Source of the DNA: Enterococcus durans NBRC 100479 = LMG 10746
GTDB lineage: Bacteria > Bacillota > Bacilli > Lactobacillales > Enterococcaceae
Direction of reading: 5' to 3'
Assembly (NCBI RefSeq): GCF_001544215.1
Contig: NZ_BCQB01000026.1
Span: 1 to 44,945 of the forward strand
Length of the DNA: 44,945 nt
Notes under the pieces: generated by a model
Database searches by the model: none
The model's input: the letters and a program-made list of their open reading frames with translations, nothing else
Told to the model about the DNA's origin: nothing
Shown: in pieces, positions 8,742 to 18,136 of the stretch
Layout: each line of letters begins with the position of its first letter
Position numbering within the stretch: the stretch's first letter is position 1
Position numbers and translations under genes: made by a program

Positions 8742-9045
8742 TTAGAGTGAGGTCGAAACAAAAGCCGTTTAGGTTTGAGAAATTAGAAAAAAACGAACAA
8801 TACGTTTTTTGTATTGCTCGTTTTTTTTGAAATTTCCGAAAAACTTGACTTTGGGACGCCGTTTATTTGAGAGAGGCTGGGACAGAAGTGTTTAACTCCG
8901 AGAAATAAGAAGAAATGAACGAAAATTGCTTTTTCAAATTTTTGTGAATTTCGGCTTATTTCCGAAGGAGTTGCTTCTGCTCCCGCCGTTTATTCGAGTG
9001 TTTGTAGCAAAACTGATTTTTAAATTTGTTCCACATCCACTCTTT
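8742..9045 (+). repeat. Modular intergenic repeat, copy 2 (module I with module II nested)
   Basis: The non-coding stretch between the permease and bsh. Module I is an imperfect palindrome around ACGAACAATACGTTTTTTG with AAATTTCC further out. Module II (about 8874-8998) starts GAGGCTGGGACAGAAGTG and folds back on itself (CCGAGAAATAAG with CTTATTTCCGAAGG). It is bounded on both sides by CCGTTTATTYGAG, and is followed by the tail GTAGCAAAACTG and TTGTTCCACAT. The copy at 15486 has module I and tail joined without module II, so module II seems inserted with a 12-base flanking duplication. The hairpins would terminate transcription from either side. Confidence 0.85.
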
Positions 9046-9130
9046 TTTGATCATCTATTTAGTTATTAGTGGAAAAAAATGAAAAATCGTCCTATGATTA
9101 AATTACCATCATCAAAGGAGGCAATGTACA

Positions 9131-10105
9131 ATGTGTACATCGATTACTTATTCAACTAAAGATCATTATTTTGGTCGTAATTTGGATTTGGAGATTTCTT
9201 ATCATGAAGTGGTAACCATCACTCCTAGAAATTATCCATTTAAATTTCGGAGAGTGACGGATATCCCCACCCATTATGCATTGATTGGTATGGCAACTGT
9301 TGTCAACGACTACCCTCTCTATTATGAAGCAACGAATGAAACTGGTTTAAGCATGGCGGGACTAAATTTCCCTGGGAATGCGCATTTCTTTGATGAAATG
9401 TCCGAAAAAACCAATATTTCTCCATTTGAGTTTATCCCTTGGATCCTAAGTCAATGCCAAAATGTCTTCGAAGCAAGAGCATTATTAAAGGAAATCAACT
9501 TAGTCAACATCGATTTCAGTGAAGACTTGCCCCTTTCGCCTTTACACTGGATGATAGCAGATCAAAAAGAGTCGATCGTGGTCGAGTCTACAGTTGATGG
9601 ATTGAAAGTATATGATAATCCTATCGGTGTATTGACGAACAATCCTACTTTTGATTACCAACTCTTTAATTTAAACAACTATCGACATGTCTCTACTCAT
9701 ACCCCAGAGAACACTTTTTTTAAAGATCTAGAGTTGACTGTCTACAGTCGCGGCATGGGTAGCATTGGTTTACCAGGCGACTTATCTTCTAGTTCCCGAT
9801 TTATCAAAGCTGCTTTCACCAAACTAAACTCAGTTTCAGGAGATTCAGAAGCCGAAAGCGTTGGGCAATTTTTCCATATCTTAAAATCGGTGGAACAACA
9901 AAAAGGGTTATGCGATGTTGGAAATGGTCAATTTGAATACACTATCTATTCCTCTTGTTGCAATATGGATAAGGAAATCTACTACTATACGACCTACACA
10001 AATAGCCAGATCACAGCGATCGATATGCATAAAGTAGAGTTAGACGACTCAAAATTGTTCACCTATCCTTTAATTGAACAAGAACAAATCAACTACCTCA
10101 ATTAA
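9131..10105 (+). CDS. bsh: Bile salt hydrolase (choloylglycine hydrolase family)
   Basis: Cleaves the amide bond of glycine- or taurine-conjugated bile salts; an Ntn hydrolase whose N-terminal Met is removed to expose Cys2 (MCTSITY). Besides C2 the expected active-site residues are visible: R16 and D19 in GRNLDLE, the ATNETGLSMAGLNF loop, the Asn of VLTNNPTFDYQ, and the Arg in GLPGDLSSSSRF. The length of 324 residues and the GLPGD-SS-SRF motif favour bile salt hydrolase over penicillin V acylase, though the two cannot be fully separated by eye. Start has AAAGGAGG upstream. It stands alone between two direct copies of a 300-bp repeat, which could let the gene be lost by recombination. It suggests an intestinal lifestyle. 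Confidence 0.93.
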   Translation: MCTSITYSTKDHYFGRNLDLEISYHEVVTITPRNYPFKFRRVTDIPTHYALIGMATVVNDYPLYYEATNETGLSMAGLNFPGNAHFFDEMSEKTNISPFEFIPWILSQCQNVFEARALLKEINLVNIDFSEDLPLSPLHWMIADQKESIVVESTVDGLKVYDNPIGVLTNNPTFDYQLFNLNNYRHVSTHTPENTFFKDLELTVYSRGMGSIGLPGDLSSSSRFIKAAFTKLNSVSGDSEAESVGQFFHILKSVEQQKGLCDVGNGQFEYTIYSSCCNMDKEIYYYTTYTNSQITAIDMHKVELDDSKLFTYPLIEQEQINYLN

Positions 10106-10118
10106 ATGCGAAAAAAAA

Positions 10119-10412
10119 AAAGCCAATACAAAAGTCATTTAGGTTTGATAAATTAAAAAAAAAAAAACGAACAATACGTTTTTTGTATTACTCGTTTTTT
10201 TGAAATTTCCGAAAAACCTAACTTTTGGACGCCGTTTATTTGAGAGAGGCTGGGACAGAAGTGTTTAACTCCGAGAAATAAGCCGAAATTCACGAAAATT
10301 GCTTTTCAAATTTTTGTGAATTTCGGCTTATTTCCGAAGGAGTTGCTTCTGCTCCCGCCGTTTACTCGAGAGTCTATAGCAAACCTGATTTTTTAGATTT
10401 GTCCCACATTCT
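10119..10412 (+). repeat. Modular intergenic repeat, copy 3
   Basis: Same order and orientation as the copy at 8742: module I (GAACAATACG palindrome), module II starting GAGGCTGGGACAGAAGTG, CCGTTTACTCGAG, then the tail AGTCTATAGCAAACCTGA. In module II the arms CCGAAATTCACGAAAATT and AAATTTTTGTGAATTTCGG are more perfectly complementary than in copy 2. It serves as a terminator after bsh. The rest of the gap (10413-10530) shows nothing further. Confidence 0.85.
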
Positions 10413-10530
10413 TCATAACATGTTCCATCTTTTACAGGCATTGTACATGTAGCCTTTTCTTTCCAAAAGCTTTGATTTTAGTTCTGTAACATTCATGAGT
10501 CAAAAGTTTTCTTTTAACATAGGTTCATTC

Positions 10531-11688
10531 TTATTTTCTTTTTAACTTCAAAATCGCGAATCCTAGAAAGACTAAACCAACAGGGACTAGGAATAAATTG
10601 GATTTTTCTGCTGTTTTAGGCAATGTTGATTGACGATCAGATGAAGAAGGATTTTCTTCGTTTTGGTAATTTTCATTACTATTATCATTCGCCTTTTCAT
10701 TTTTGTCGATTCGAATACGTGGAACTTCTTTTACGTTCGCATGTGTATTTCTATCAAAATCTTGTGTTTTGATAATACCATTATTTATGTTTTTCCCATG
10801 ACTATTGACCTTTGAATGATTCGTATTCTCAGACACTTCTTTGTTTGTTTTATCAGAAGGATTCCCATTAGTTTCCGTTTGGGGCGGTGTTGTTTCTTGA
10901 CCATGCCCTTCTGGTGTTGTGACTCCTTGTCTTGGTTCTTCTGGCTCTGTGACTTCTTACCCTGGTTCTTCTGGCTCTGTCACTTCTTGTCCTGGTTCTT
11001 CTGGTTCTGTCACTTCTTGATCCGGTTCTTCTGGTTCTGTGACTTCTTGTCCTGGCTCTTCTGGCTCTGTCACTTCTTGATCTGGTTCCTCTGGTTCTGT
11101 GACTTCTTGATCCGGTTCTTCTGGTTTAATCGTCGGTTTATTTCCACCGACATTGCCATCTGTCTCTGGGATCTCAATTAGATCTTCGTCCCCTGAATCT
11201 ATTGACGCTTCTTCAATCGTTTGTCGTTGGCTATATGGTGTCAGATGTTGGTTATCAGAAGGAGTACCATCTGCTACTTTAACTGTAAACAGTGCGGGCT
11301 TTGTTAATGATCGATTAAGTGTTACAGTAAAAGAAAAACTTGCTGCTCTTTGATTGATTACAAGTGAACTAGGATCGTACCCAATCGTTAGTGCTGGATC
11401 AACCCCTTCAAATAAAACACTTGATTGTAAGATAGGTGCTAAATCTCCTGAATAATCGACCGTTGCGTTTACCGTGATCGTTTCGCCAACGGCCACTTTC
11501 ATAATACCTGAATTCGTTGGTAAAAAGATATCTTGTAATGTGATACGATTGACATTCGCCCAACCTGGTTCTGTTGAACGTATGGTTATGGGATATTGTG
11601 GCGCAGCTTCATTAACTTGTGCTGCGTCAACTGGTACTGCTAGACTAGCTAAAACAACAGAAGCAAATAAAACATTTAAATATTTCAT
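10531..11688 (-). pseudogene. LPxTG cell-wall-anchored surface protein, interrupted by one in-frame stop
   Basis: Encodes a secreted protein to be fixed to peptidoglycan by sortase. The start ATG at 11688 follows GGGAG; a signal peptide (MKYLNVLFASVVLASLAVPVDA) leads to a beta-rich domain of about 150 residues (NVNRITLQDIFLPTNSG, VGETITVNATVDYSGDL). Then come about seven 10-residue Pro/Glu repeats (EEPxQEVTEP), a polar spacer, and a sorting signal: LPKTAE, a hydrophobic helix and KLKRK. The Gln codon of the sixth repeat is TAA (10957-10959), while the frame stays open on both sides. The product would stop inside the stalk and be released. The N-terminal domain is not one I recognise. It is divergent from an Mga-like regulator. 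Confidence 0.85.
10925..11127 (-). repeat. 30-bp tandem repeats coding the Pro/Glu stalk
   Basis: About seven tandem 30-base units encode EEP[D/G/R]QEVTEP. Units differ by synonymous and D/G changes. The array carries the premature TAA and could gain or lose units, including the stop unit, by slippage or recombination. Confidence 0.85.
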
Positions 11689-11831
11689 GCTCTTTCTCTC
11701 CCATCTTTTTTCTTTATTACTCACAAGGAATAAGATAATACAAATTGTTAGGAGATTTTTACTGTCTTTTTGTTTAAAAACAAGAAATTTTCAGTAAAAT
11801 TATTCAAGATCATACCAAATGGAGGAACGCG

Positions 11832-13205
11832 ATGCAGACACAAGAAGCAATAAAAAAGTACTTATTGAAGAAAAAAAACGTGACCAAACTTGATATTTTC
11901 CTTTTTCTATCGGAACACCGTTTTTTTATTACCACACATTATCTAGCTGATTATTTTGATATGTCTGATTCCAATCTTTTATTGTACATCCAAGAACTTG
12001 AACAAGACTTCACTACACTTGAATTCGAAGAGATCGCTATCGTAAAGCAGAAAAATTTTATCAAATTAGCTTGTGAAGAAATCGATATCGCCAAGTGCTA
12101 CTATGGACTACTAGGAAAATATTGCTCAGAATTTACCAACTACCAAATTCTAACTGCCTTACTAAGCGAGAATGGCAATACGATGACTAGTCTCAGCCAA
12201 CAAACGAATTACAGTCCTTCCTATCTTTATTCCAATGAATCGGAACAAACAATCGCTTACACTCTCAATGCTTACTTCAAGAAGGATTTGTTGATCGCCT
12301 TGAATGGCGGCATGATCGACAAGCTGTACTTACTATTAAAAATATGTCAGGAGAATTTTCCAGCTACTACTTTGAAAAATGTTCAAAAAGAATTTACGGA
12401 ACACGGCTATATCGATTATTTAGTGGACCCTGTTTTCGATTTGCTTCATCCCAATTTGCCTATTGGTTATGAACAACGTATTCTGATCAATGTTTTAGCA
12501 CGGTTAGCCATATCTAAAATCGAGAGCGACGAATTGAGCCAGTACCAATATGAACTATTATTGAAAGCCAAAGTTCCCCATATTATGTATTGTAAAAAAA
12601 TGGTTGAGGCCTTCGCTACTCATTTCAGCTTGAACATACCAAGAGATCAGCAAGCCTTATATACGATGAACTTTGCTCGTAACAAAATCTTTAGTACTTT
12701 TTTGAATCACGATCAGCCAAATACACCTCTACCGACTTTTGTGTTGTATCAAGGCAAGAAAAATTTTACTGTCTTGCAAAATGAGATCGAGCGATTCTAC
12801 CTGCAATTCAGAGAAGAACACCACCATTATTTACCTGAGATTCTCGAACGTGAAAATGTCCAATGGATCGTGGAAGATTTACTGCATCTTTATGATCGCT
12901 TTAAAGCACAACCCACTATCGTTATTGGGATCAATTACACAAAAAACTTTTACGTAGGTAAAGATCTATTGGTAAAAATCGAGCAAATTTTTTCTTCAGA
13001 TTCAATCATCATCCAAAAGTACTATATGGAAGAATGCGATATCATCGTGAGTGATTCCCCCCTTGACCATCTTTCAAAAGATATCAAGAAAATCTATTTG
13101 TTAGATGGGATCGTTTCTCCAAATGATTGGAAAAGGGTCGTAACGAAAATCGCTGAATATATCTTTGAATTAAAACAAGAAAATGACTATAGTATTTGTC
13201 CGTAA
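11832..13205 (+). CDS. Mga-like transcriptional regulator
   Basis: Probable virulence-type regulator of the Mga/AtxA group. It has 457 residues, normal for the family. An N-terminal helix-turn-helix region covers about residues 15-75 (TTHYLADYFDMSDSNLLLYIQELEQDF), followed by a second Mga-type DNA-binding or PRD-like helical part and a C-terminal EIIB-like fold (TIVIGINYTKNFYVGKDLLVKI, CDIIVSDSPLD). Start ATG follows GGAGG. It is transcribed away from the LPxTG gene at 10531-11688, so it probably controls that gene, and it is intact although its presumed target is broken. Confidence 0.78.
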   Translation: MQTQEAIKKYLLKKKNVTKLDIFLFLSEHRFFITTHYLADYFDMSDSNLLLYIQELEQDFTTLEFEEIAIVKQKNFIKLACEEIDIAKCYYGLLGKYCSEFTNYQILTALLSENGNTMTSLSQQTNYSPSYLYSNESEQTIAYTLNAYFKKDLLIALNGGMIDKLYLLLKICQENFPATTLKNVQKEFTEHGYIDYLVDPVFDLLHPNLPIGYEQRILINVLARLAISKIESDELSQYQYELLLKAKVPHIMYCKKMVEAFATHFSLNIPRDQQALYTMNFARNKIFSTFLNHDQPNTPLPTFVLYQGKKNFTVLQNEIERFYLQFREEHHHYLPEILERENVQWIVEDLLHLYDRFKAQPTIVIGINYTKNFYVGKDLLVKIEQIFSSDSIIIQKYYMEECDIIVSDSPLDHLSKDIKKIYLLDGIVSPNDWKRVVTKIAEYIFELKQENDYSICP

Positions 13206-13291
13206 AGTGTTTAGTCAAGATCCAACTTGCTTGATGACTGTATTTTTATCACACCTTTTTTAGCGAAAAAATTTAATATAACAAAAAAACA

Positions 13292-13329
13292 TTGACTTAT
13301 TCTCTCTTTCTAAATTATATTTATTATAA
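13292..13329 (+). promoter_or_regulatory. ahpCF promoter with PerR box
   Basis: TTGACT (13292-13297) and TATATT (13316-13321) form a promoter with an 18-base spacer. TTATATTTATTATAA (13315-13329) differs from the PerR box TTATAATTATTATAA at one position and covers the -10 region, so PerR binding would block polymerase. Confidence 0.7.
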
Positions 13330-13357
13330 ATAAATAATTATTATCGGAGGTTTTATT

Positions 13358-13921
13358 ATGTCAATGATCGGAAAAAAAGTTGAAGAATTTACAGCACAAG
13401 CTTATCGTAATGGAGAATTTATTGAGGTATCAGAAAAGAACCTGATTGGAAATTGGAGTATTCTTTGCTTCTACCCAGCCGATTTTACCTTTGTTTGCCC
13501 GACTGAACTTGAGGACCTACAAGAGCAATACCATGAATTAAAATCACTTGGCGTAGATGTTTTTTCTTGTTCAACGGATACCCACTTTACCCACAAAGCT
13601 TGGCATGACACATCTGAAGCTATAGGTAAAATCAATTATACGATGATTGGTGATCCTTCTCATCACATCTCTCGAATTTTTGATGTACTAGATGAAGAAC
13701 AAGGACTTGCCCAAAGAGGAACGTTCATCATTGACCCAGATGGAATCGTACAAGCAATGGAAATCAATGCAGACGGGATTGGACGTGATGCAAGTACACT
13801 GATCGATAAAATCAAAGCAGCTCAGTATGTCCGTACGTATCCTGGAGAAGTCTGCCCAGCTAAATGGAAAGAAAGTGGCGAAACATTGAAGCCAAGTTTT
13901 GATCTTGTAGGAAAGATATAG
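13358..13921 (+). CDS. ahpC: Alkyl hydroperoxide reductase subunit C (peroxiredoxin)
   Basis: Typical two-Cys peroxiredoxin that reduces H2O2 and organic peroxides and is recharged by AhpF. It has 187 residues. Peroxidatic C47 lies in DFTFVCPTE and resolving C166 in GEVCPAKW. Start ATG has GGAGG 8 nt upstream. It forms a two-gene operon with ahpF, 11 bases downstream, behind a PerR-box promoter. Confidence 0.97.
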   Translation: MSMIGKKVEEFTAQAYRNGEFIEVSEKNLIGNWSILCFYPADFTFVCPTELEDLQEQYHELKSLGVDVFSCSTDTHFTHKAWHDTSEAIGKINYTMIGDPSHHISRIFDVLDEEQGLAQRGTFIIDPDGIVQAMEINADGIGRDASTLIDKIKAAQYVRTYPGEVCPAKWKESGETLKPSFDLVGKI

Positions 13922-13932
13922 AGGGTCGCAAG

Positions 13933-15462
13933 ATGTTAGATAAAGAAACGAAGCAGAATCTCGCCCACTATTTAGAGATGTTGGAATCTCCCGTTATTTT
14001 TTCAACAAGTACAGATGACTCTAATGATTCAAGAAAGTTACTTGAGTTCTTAAATGAGATTGCCCAGATGACGGAAAAAGTGACAATCGAAGAGAAAAAG
14101 TTGTCTCGCACACCAAGTTTCGAGATCAACCCATTAAATGGAACTAGCGGGATCGCCTTTGCTGGGATTCCTTTAGGTCACGAGTTTTCATCTTTTTTGC
14201 TTGCCCTACTACAGGTCAGTGGTCGTCCTCCAAAAATCACGGATTCTTTAACGCAGCAAATCAAGCAAATTCAGCAGGACTTATATTTTGAAACCTATGT
14301 CAGCTTGACTTGTCATAATTGTCCAGATGTCGTACAGGCATTAAATATTCTATCTGTTTTGAACCCGACGATCCATCATACGATGATCGAGGGCGGCATG
14401 TACCAGAATGAAATCACTGAAAAACAAGTGTTAGCAGTACCTACTGTCTACTTAAATGGGCAAGAATTTGCAAGTGGACGTATGACACTTGAACAAATCA
14501 TTGAACAGATTACAGGTTCTCAAACAGTTACGCCATCTAGTGAGTCAACGCCTTATGACGTTTTAGTTATCGGTGGTGGTCCAGCAGCGAGCAGTGCAGC
14601 CATCTACGCGGCACGAAAAGGCATTCGTACTGGTCTTGTAGCTGATTCTCTTGGTGGCCAAGTGATCGAAACGTTGGGTATTGAAAATATGATCGGGACG
14701 CCTTATACAGAGGGTCCGCAATTGATGAAACAAGTTGAAGAACATTTGCGTTCTTATCCGGTGGACATTATGACCAATCAGTTAGTGACCTCACTTCAAA
14801 AACAAAACGATTCTTTTGCTGTTTCCTTGAAAAGTGGTCGAAAATTAACAACAAAAACTGCTATTATAGCAACTGGCGCACGTTGGCGATCAATCAACGT
14901 ACCTGGAGAAAAGGAATTTAAGAACAAAGGTATCGCCTATTGTCCTCACTGTGACGGGCCATTGTTCACTGGGAAGGATGTTGCGGTGATTGGTGGCGGA
15001 AATTCCGGGATTGAAGCTGCCATTGATCTGGCAGGACTAGCAAACCATGTTTACGTATTGGAATTTCTTTCTGAACTAAAAGCAGACAAAATCTTGCAAG
15101 ATAAATTAGCTACACTTTCAAATGTGACCATTTTATTAAATGCAGAAACACAAGAAATCACAGGAACTACTTATGTCGACTCAATCACTTACAAAGACCG
15201 AACTACTGGGGAAAATCAAACATTGGATGTTGCTGGTGTCTTTATTTTGATTGGATTGGTTCCAAATACAGAATGGCTTTCAGCCCTTCTTGAGATGAAC
15301 GAGCGTGGAGAAATCATTGTTGATCTGCATGGAGAAACATCGATTAAAGGATTATTTGCTGCTGGCGACTGTACAAATAGTTCCTATAAGCAAATCATTA
15401 TTTCAATGGGCTCCGGTGCAACTGCGGCTCTCGGAGCATTTGATTATTTGATGAGGAATTAA
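13933..15462 (+). CDS. ahpF: Alkyl hydroperoxide reductase subunit F
   Basis: NADH-dependent flavoprotein that passes electrons to AhpC. It has 509 residues in the usual order: an N-terminal double thioredoxin-like domain with C127-C130 (TCHNC), then the FAD-binding GGGPAA (214-219), the thioredoxin-reductase-type redox pair C337-C340 (YCPHC), the NADH-binding GGGNSGIEAA, and the final FAD motif AAGDCTN. All cysteines are intact. Start ATG follows GAGGG. Same operon as ahpC; ended by the repeat at 15486. Confidence 0.97.
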   Translation: MLDKETKQNLAHYLEMLESPVIFSTSTDDSNDSRKLLEFLNEIAQMTEKVTIEEKKLSRTPSFEINPLNGTSGIAFAGIPLGHEFSSFLLALLQVSGRPPKITDSLTQQIKQIQQDLYFETYVSLTCHNCPDVVQALNILSVLNPTIHHTMIEGGMYQNEITEKQVLAVPTVYLNGQEFASGRMTLEQIIEQITGSQTVTPSSESTPYDVLVIGGGPAASSAAIYAARKGIRTGLVADSLGGQVIETLGIENMIGTPYTEGPQLMKQVEEHLRSYPVDIMTNQLVTSLQKQNDSFAVSLKSGRKLTTKTAIIATGARWRSINVPGEKEFKNKGIAYCPHCDGPLFTGKDVAVIGGGNSGIEAAIDLAGLANHVYVLEFLSELKADKILQDKLATLSNVTILLNAETQEITGTTYVDSITYKDRTTGENQTLDVAGVFILIGLVPNTEWLSALLEMNERGEIIVDLHGETSIKGLFAAGDCTNSSYKQIIISMGSGATAALGAFDYLMRN

Positions 15463-15485
15463 GAGCAGCTAATAGAACTAAAAAA

Positions 15486-15652
15486 AAGAGGTCGAGACAA
15501 AAGTCGTTTAGGTTTGAGAAATTGGAGAAAAAGCGAACAATACATTTTTTGTATTGCTCGCTTTTTTTAAAATTTCCAAAAAAACTGACTTTTAGACGCT
15601 ATTTATTCGAGGATCTGTAGCAAAACTAACTTTTAGATTTACTCCACATTCG
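15486..15652 (+). repeat. Modular intergenic repeat, copy 4 (module I only)
   Basis: A short form of the copies at 8742 and 10119. It begins GAGGTCGAGACAAAAGTCG, carries the GCGAACAATAC palindrome, then TTTATTCGAGGATCTGTAGC runs straight into the tail without module II. The hairpin of the GAACAATAC core with its T run would terminate ahpCF transcription. The following 15653-15819 shows no gene. Confidence 0.85.
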
Positions 15653-15819
15653 ATTGCTCCTCTTTTATTCCAATTGCTTATCCACTTCACTTTTAGTCGT
15701 TGTCCTACCTATTCTGTCCACACTCCACTTCTTTTGTTTTTGACCTTCTATTAAAACCTCTTTACTACCCTTTCTTCATGTAAATCAATATAATGAAGAA
15801 AAAGGAGAAAGGAGAACCT

Positions 15820-16167
15820 ATGACAACTAAACTCTATACTATGCCTTTTTCTACTGTCTATCCTCTCTATATTGCGAAAGTCGAGAAAAAAGGACGTTCA
15901 AAAAACGAAGTCGATCAAGTGATCGAATGGCTGACTGGGTATGGACAAGATGCGTTGAGCCAACAAATACAAAATAAAGTCGATTTTCGTACTTTTTTTG
16001 CTGAAGCACCCCGTTTGAATCCTAAACGTGATTTGATTACAGGACTCATTTGTGGTATCCGCGTAGAAGAGATCGACGAACCACTTATGCAGAATATCCG
16101 TTATTTAGATAAGTTGATCGATGAATTAGCTAAAGGAAAGAAAATGGAAAAAATCCTTAGAAATTAA
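15820..16167 (+). CDS. DUF2200 family protein
   Basis: Small soluble protein of unknown function, 115 residues. It shows the family signature throughout: [41 protein letters not shown] and [23 protein letters not shown] at 15820 is preferred because AAGGAGAAAGGAG lies just upstream; an in-frame ATG at 15793 lies before that site. Followed after 71 bases by a membrane protein gene on the same strand. Confidence 0.85.
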   Translation: MTTKLYTMPFSTVYPLYIAKVEKKGRSKNEVDQVIEWLTGYGQDALSQQIQNKVDFRTFFAEAPRLNPKRDLITGLICGIRVEEIDEPLMQNIRYLDKLIDELAKGKKMEKILRN

Positions 16168-16238
16168 AGGCTACCATAAGTTATCATTTGGTAAAAACAA
16201 CTTTTCCAGTTAGAATAGAATCAAAGGAGGTTTGTGTT

Positions 16239-16763
16239 ATGTTTGATATGGTGCGAAAGAATTTCCAACGCTACGCTTTTCTACGAACAGCAATTTACAT
16301 TATCGCCGGTCTGGCTATTGTGATCAATCCGACTGCGGTCTTTCACTTTATCGGCTATCTGATCACTGCATATTTTGCATTACTTGGGTTGATAAATATT
16401 TTAGAAGCGCATAAAAATAAAAAGCAAACAGGTGATTGGGGATTTGGCTTGGTAAGTGGCATCGTCTTTTTGATCATCGCCTTGATCGTTCTAGTTTTTG
16501 CCTCTGCTATTGTATCGATCTTACCAATCATTCTTGGACTAGTGATCATTGCAAATGGACTATTTCAATTGTTCTTTGGCCTAAATACTAAGTCAAAAGG
16601 TTGGAGCTTATATAGTGTCTTGCTATTGATCGGCGGATTGATCTTATTATTCAATCCCTTCAAAAGCTTGATGTTCCTTTTCCAAATTTTTGGCGCTATT
16701 TTGATTTTTATGGGTATATCAGAAATCGTCAGTTTTTTCCGAGTACGTAAAATGTATTCGTAG
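16239..16763 (+). CDS. HdeD/DUF308 family membrane protein
   Basis: 174-residue membrane protein with six hydrophobic segments arranged as three pairs, as in DUF308 proteins related to HdeD. Recurrent motifs are AGLAIVINPTAVFHFIGYLI and GGLILLFNPFKSLMFLFQIF, and the end is a basic VRKMYS. The start is ATG at 16239, with AAAGGAGG 9 nt upstream. Function unknown; HdeD relatives have been linked to acid stress in other bacteria, which I only mention as context. Confidence 0.82.
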   Translation: MFDMVRKNFQRYAFLRTAIYIIAGLAIVINPTAVFHFIGYLITAYFALLGLINILEAHKNKKQTGDWGFGLVSGIVFLIIALIVLVFASAIVSILPIILGLVIIANGLFQLFFGLNTKSKGWSLYSVLLLIGGLILLFNPFKSLMFLFQIFGAILIFMGISEIVSFFRVRKMYS

Positions 16764-16778
16764 GTTTCTCAAAGAAAG

Positions 16779-16823
16779 CAAAAAAGCCTTTTGCACCTTT
16801 CGTGTTTAAAGGTTTTTTTGTTG
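16779..16823 (+). terminator. Terminator after the HdeD-like gene
   Basis: AAAAAGCCTTT pairs with AAAGGTTTTTTT around a GC-poor loop, and the second arm is the T run itself. Confidence 0.7.
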
Positions 16824-16911
16824 AAATAGAGAATATTTTTTCTCGCTTTTTAAATAATATTTGTTATTAAACAGAAGTTTGATTATTCGATTGAAAGGAC
16901 TGTTCTATTTT

Positions 16912-18063
16912 ATGGAATTCATCGGTATTCTATGTCTTATTTTGATTTCAACGACTATTGGTTCACATGTATCAAGACGAATCGGTATCCCGGCAGTGAT
17001 CGGACAGTTATTAGTCGGTGTGTTACTTGGAGAAGCTGGGTTAGGCTGGGTCCATCCTAGTGTATTAGTCCATAATTTTTCTGAAATCGGGGTCATCTTA
17101 TTGATGTTCTTAGCTGGTCTAGAAAGTGACCTTTCTTTACTGAAAAAATACTTTAAGCCTGGGATGTTCGTCGCTATTTTAGGTATCTTGTTCCCTGTCG
17201 TGTTTGGTTGGTTGACAGGAGAAGCGTTCCAAGTTTCCAATAATGAAGCGATTTTCTTCGGAATCATTTTAGCGGCAACTTCAGTGAGTATCTCCGTTGA
17301 AGTATTGAAAGAATTGAACGTTGTCAACACGAAAGAAGGCTCGACTATTTTAGGCGCCTCTGTCGTTGATGATATTTTAGTGGTCTTGGTGCTAAGTTTT
17401 AGTTTATCCTTTTTGACTGGGGAGTCTTCCAGCAACCTTCCCCTTCCGCTGTTATTAGCTGAACAAGTCATTTATTTCATTTTCATCTTCTTATTGGTGA
17501 AATGGATCGCACCTTTTTTGATGTCCTTTGCTGAAAAAATTTACGCGAATTCAGCTATCATCATCGTTTCATTGGTTATTTGTCTAGGCATGTCGTTTGT
17601 TGCAGATTTGATTGGCCTAAGTTCTGTCATCGGCGCCTTTTTTGCAGGTATCGCTGTCAGCCAAACGAAAGTCAAACACGAAGTTTATCATAATGTTGAA
17701 GCGTTAGGTTACGCTGTATTTATTCCTGTCTTCTTTGTCAGTGTTGGATTAGAAGTTGATTTTTCAAACTTTGGCGAACAACTTCTATTTATTCTTGTAT
17801 TGACAATCATTGCTATCCTTACAAAACTTTTTGGAGGCTATTTAGGCGCAAAAGTGGCAGGTTTTTCAACAAACAGTTCATTGATGGTCGGCGCTGGAAT
17901 GATTTCTCGTGGTGAGATGGCATTGATCATTTTACAGATTGGACAGCAAAGCAAGTTGATCGAGCCTCACTATTATTCTCCACTTGTCATCGTTGTTCTG
18001 CTAAGTACCTTGATCTCACCTTTAGTGCTTAAACATTTCACGAAAAAAGTGCATGAAGTATAG
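16912..18063 (+). CDS. napA: Na+/H+ antiporter NapA (CPA2 type)
   Basis: Cation:proton antiporter that would expel Na+ in exchange for protons. It has 383 residues from MEFIGILCLI, the length known for E. hirae NapA. There are about twelve membrane segments; the ion-binding Asp pair is D153-D154 in ASVVDDILVV, and GIPAVIGQLLVGVLLG and GMISRGEMALI are typical of the CPA2 family. The ATG at 16912 has an AAAGGA about 12 nt upstream; an upstream in-frame extension lacks a ribosome site. Transcribed alone before marR. Confidence 0.92.
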   Translation: MEFIGILCLILISTTIGSHVSRRIGIPAVIGQLLVGVLLGEAGLGWVHPSVLVHNFSEIGVILLMFLAGLESDLSLLKKYFKPGMFVAILGILFPVVFGWLTGEAFQVSNNEAIFFGIILAATSVSISVEVLKELNVVNTKEGSTILGASVVDDILVVLVLSFSLSFLTGESSSNLPLPLLLAEQVIYFIFIFLLVKWIAPFLMSFAEKIYANSAIIIVSLVICLGMSFVADLIGLSSVIGAFFAGIAVSQTKVKHEVYHNVEALGYAVFIPVFFVSVGLEVDFSNFGEQLLFILVLTIIAILTKLFGGYLGAKVAGFSTNSSLMVGAGMISRGEMALIILQIGQQSKLIEPHYYSPLVIVVLLSTLISPLVLKHFTKKVHEV

Positions 18064-18136
18064 CAAAGCGCCTTATAGTATATTATGATTAGGGAAATGG
18101 ATCTTCGTTAAACTAAAAGAAAAAAGAGGTTGCTCA

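Noticed and set aside
10925..11127. Regular 30-bp repeats, as in a CRISPR array
   Set aside because: The units are back to back without unique spacers and encode the EEPxQEVTEP stalk in frame.
10816..11181. 121-codon plus-strand frame rich in Trp, Phe and Leu
   Set aside because: It is the complement of the Pro/Glu repeat stalk, with no ribosome site and a biased composition explained by the other strand.
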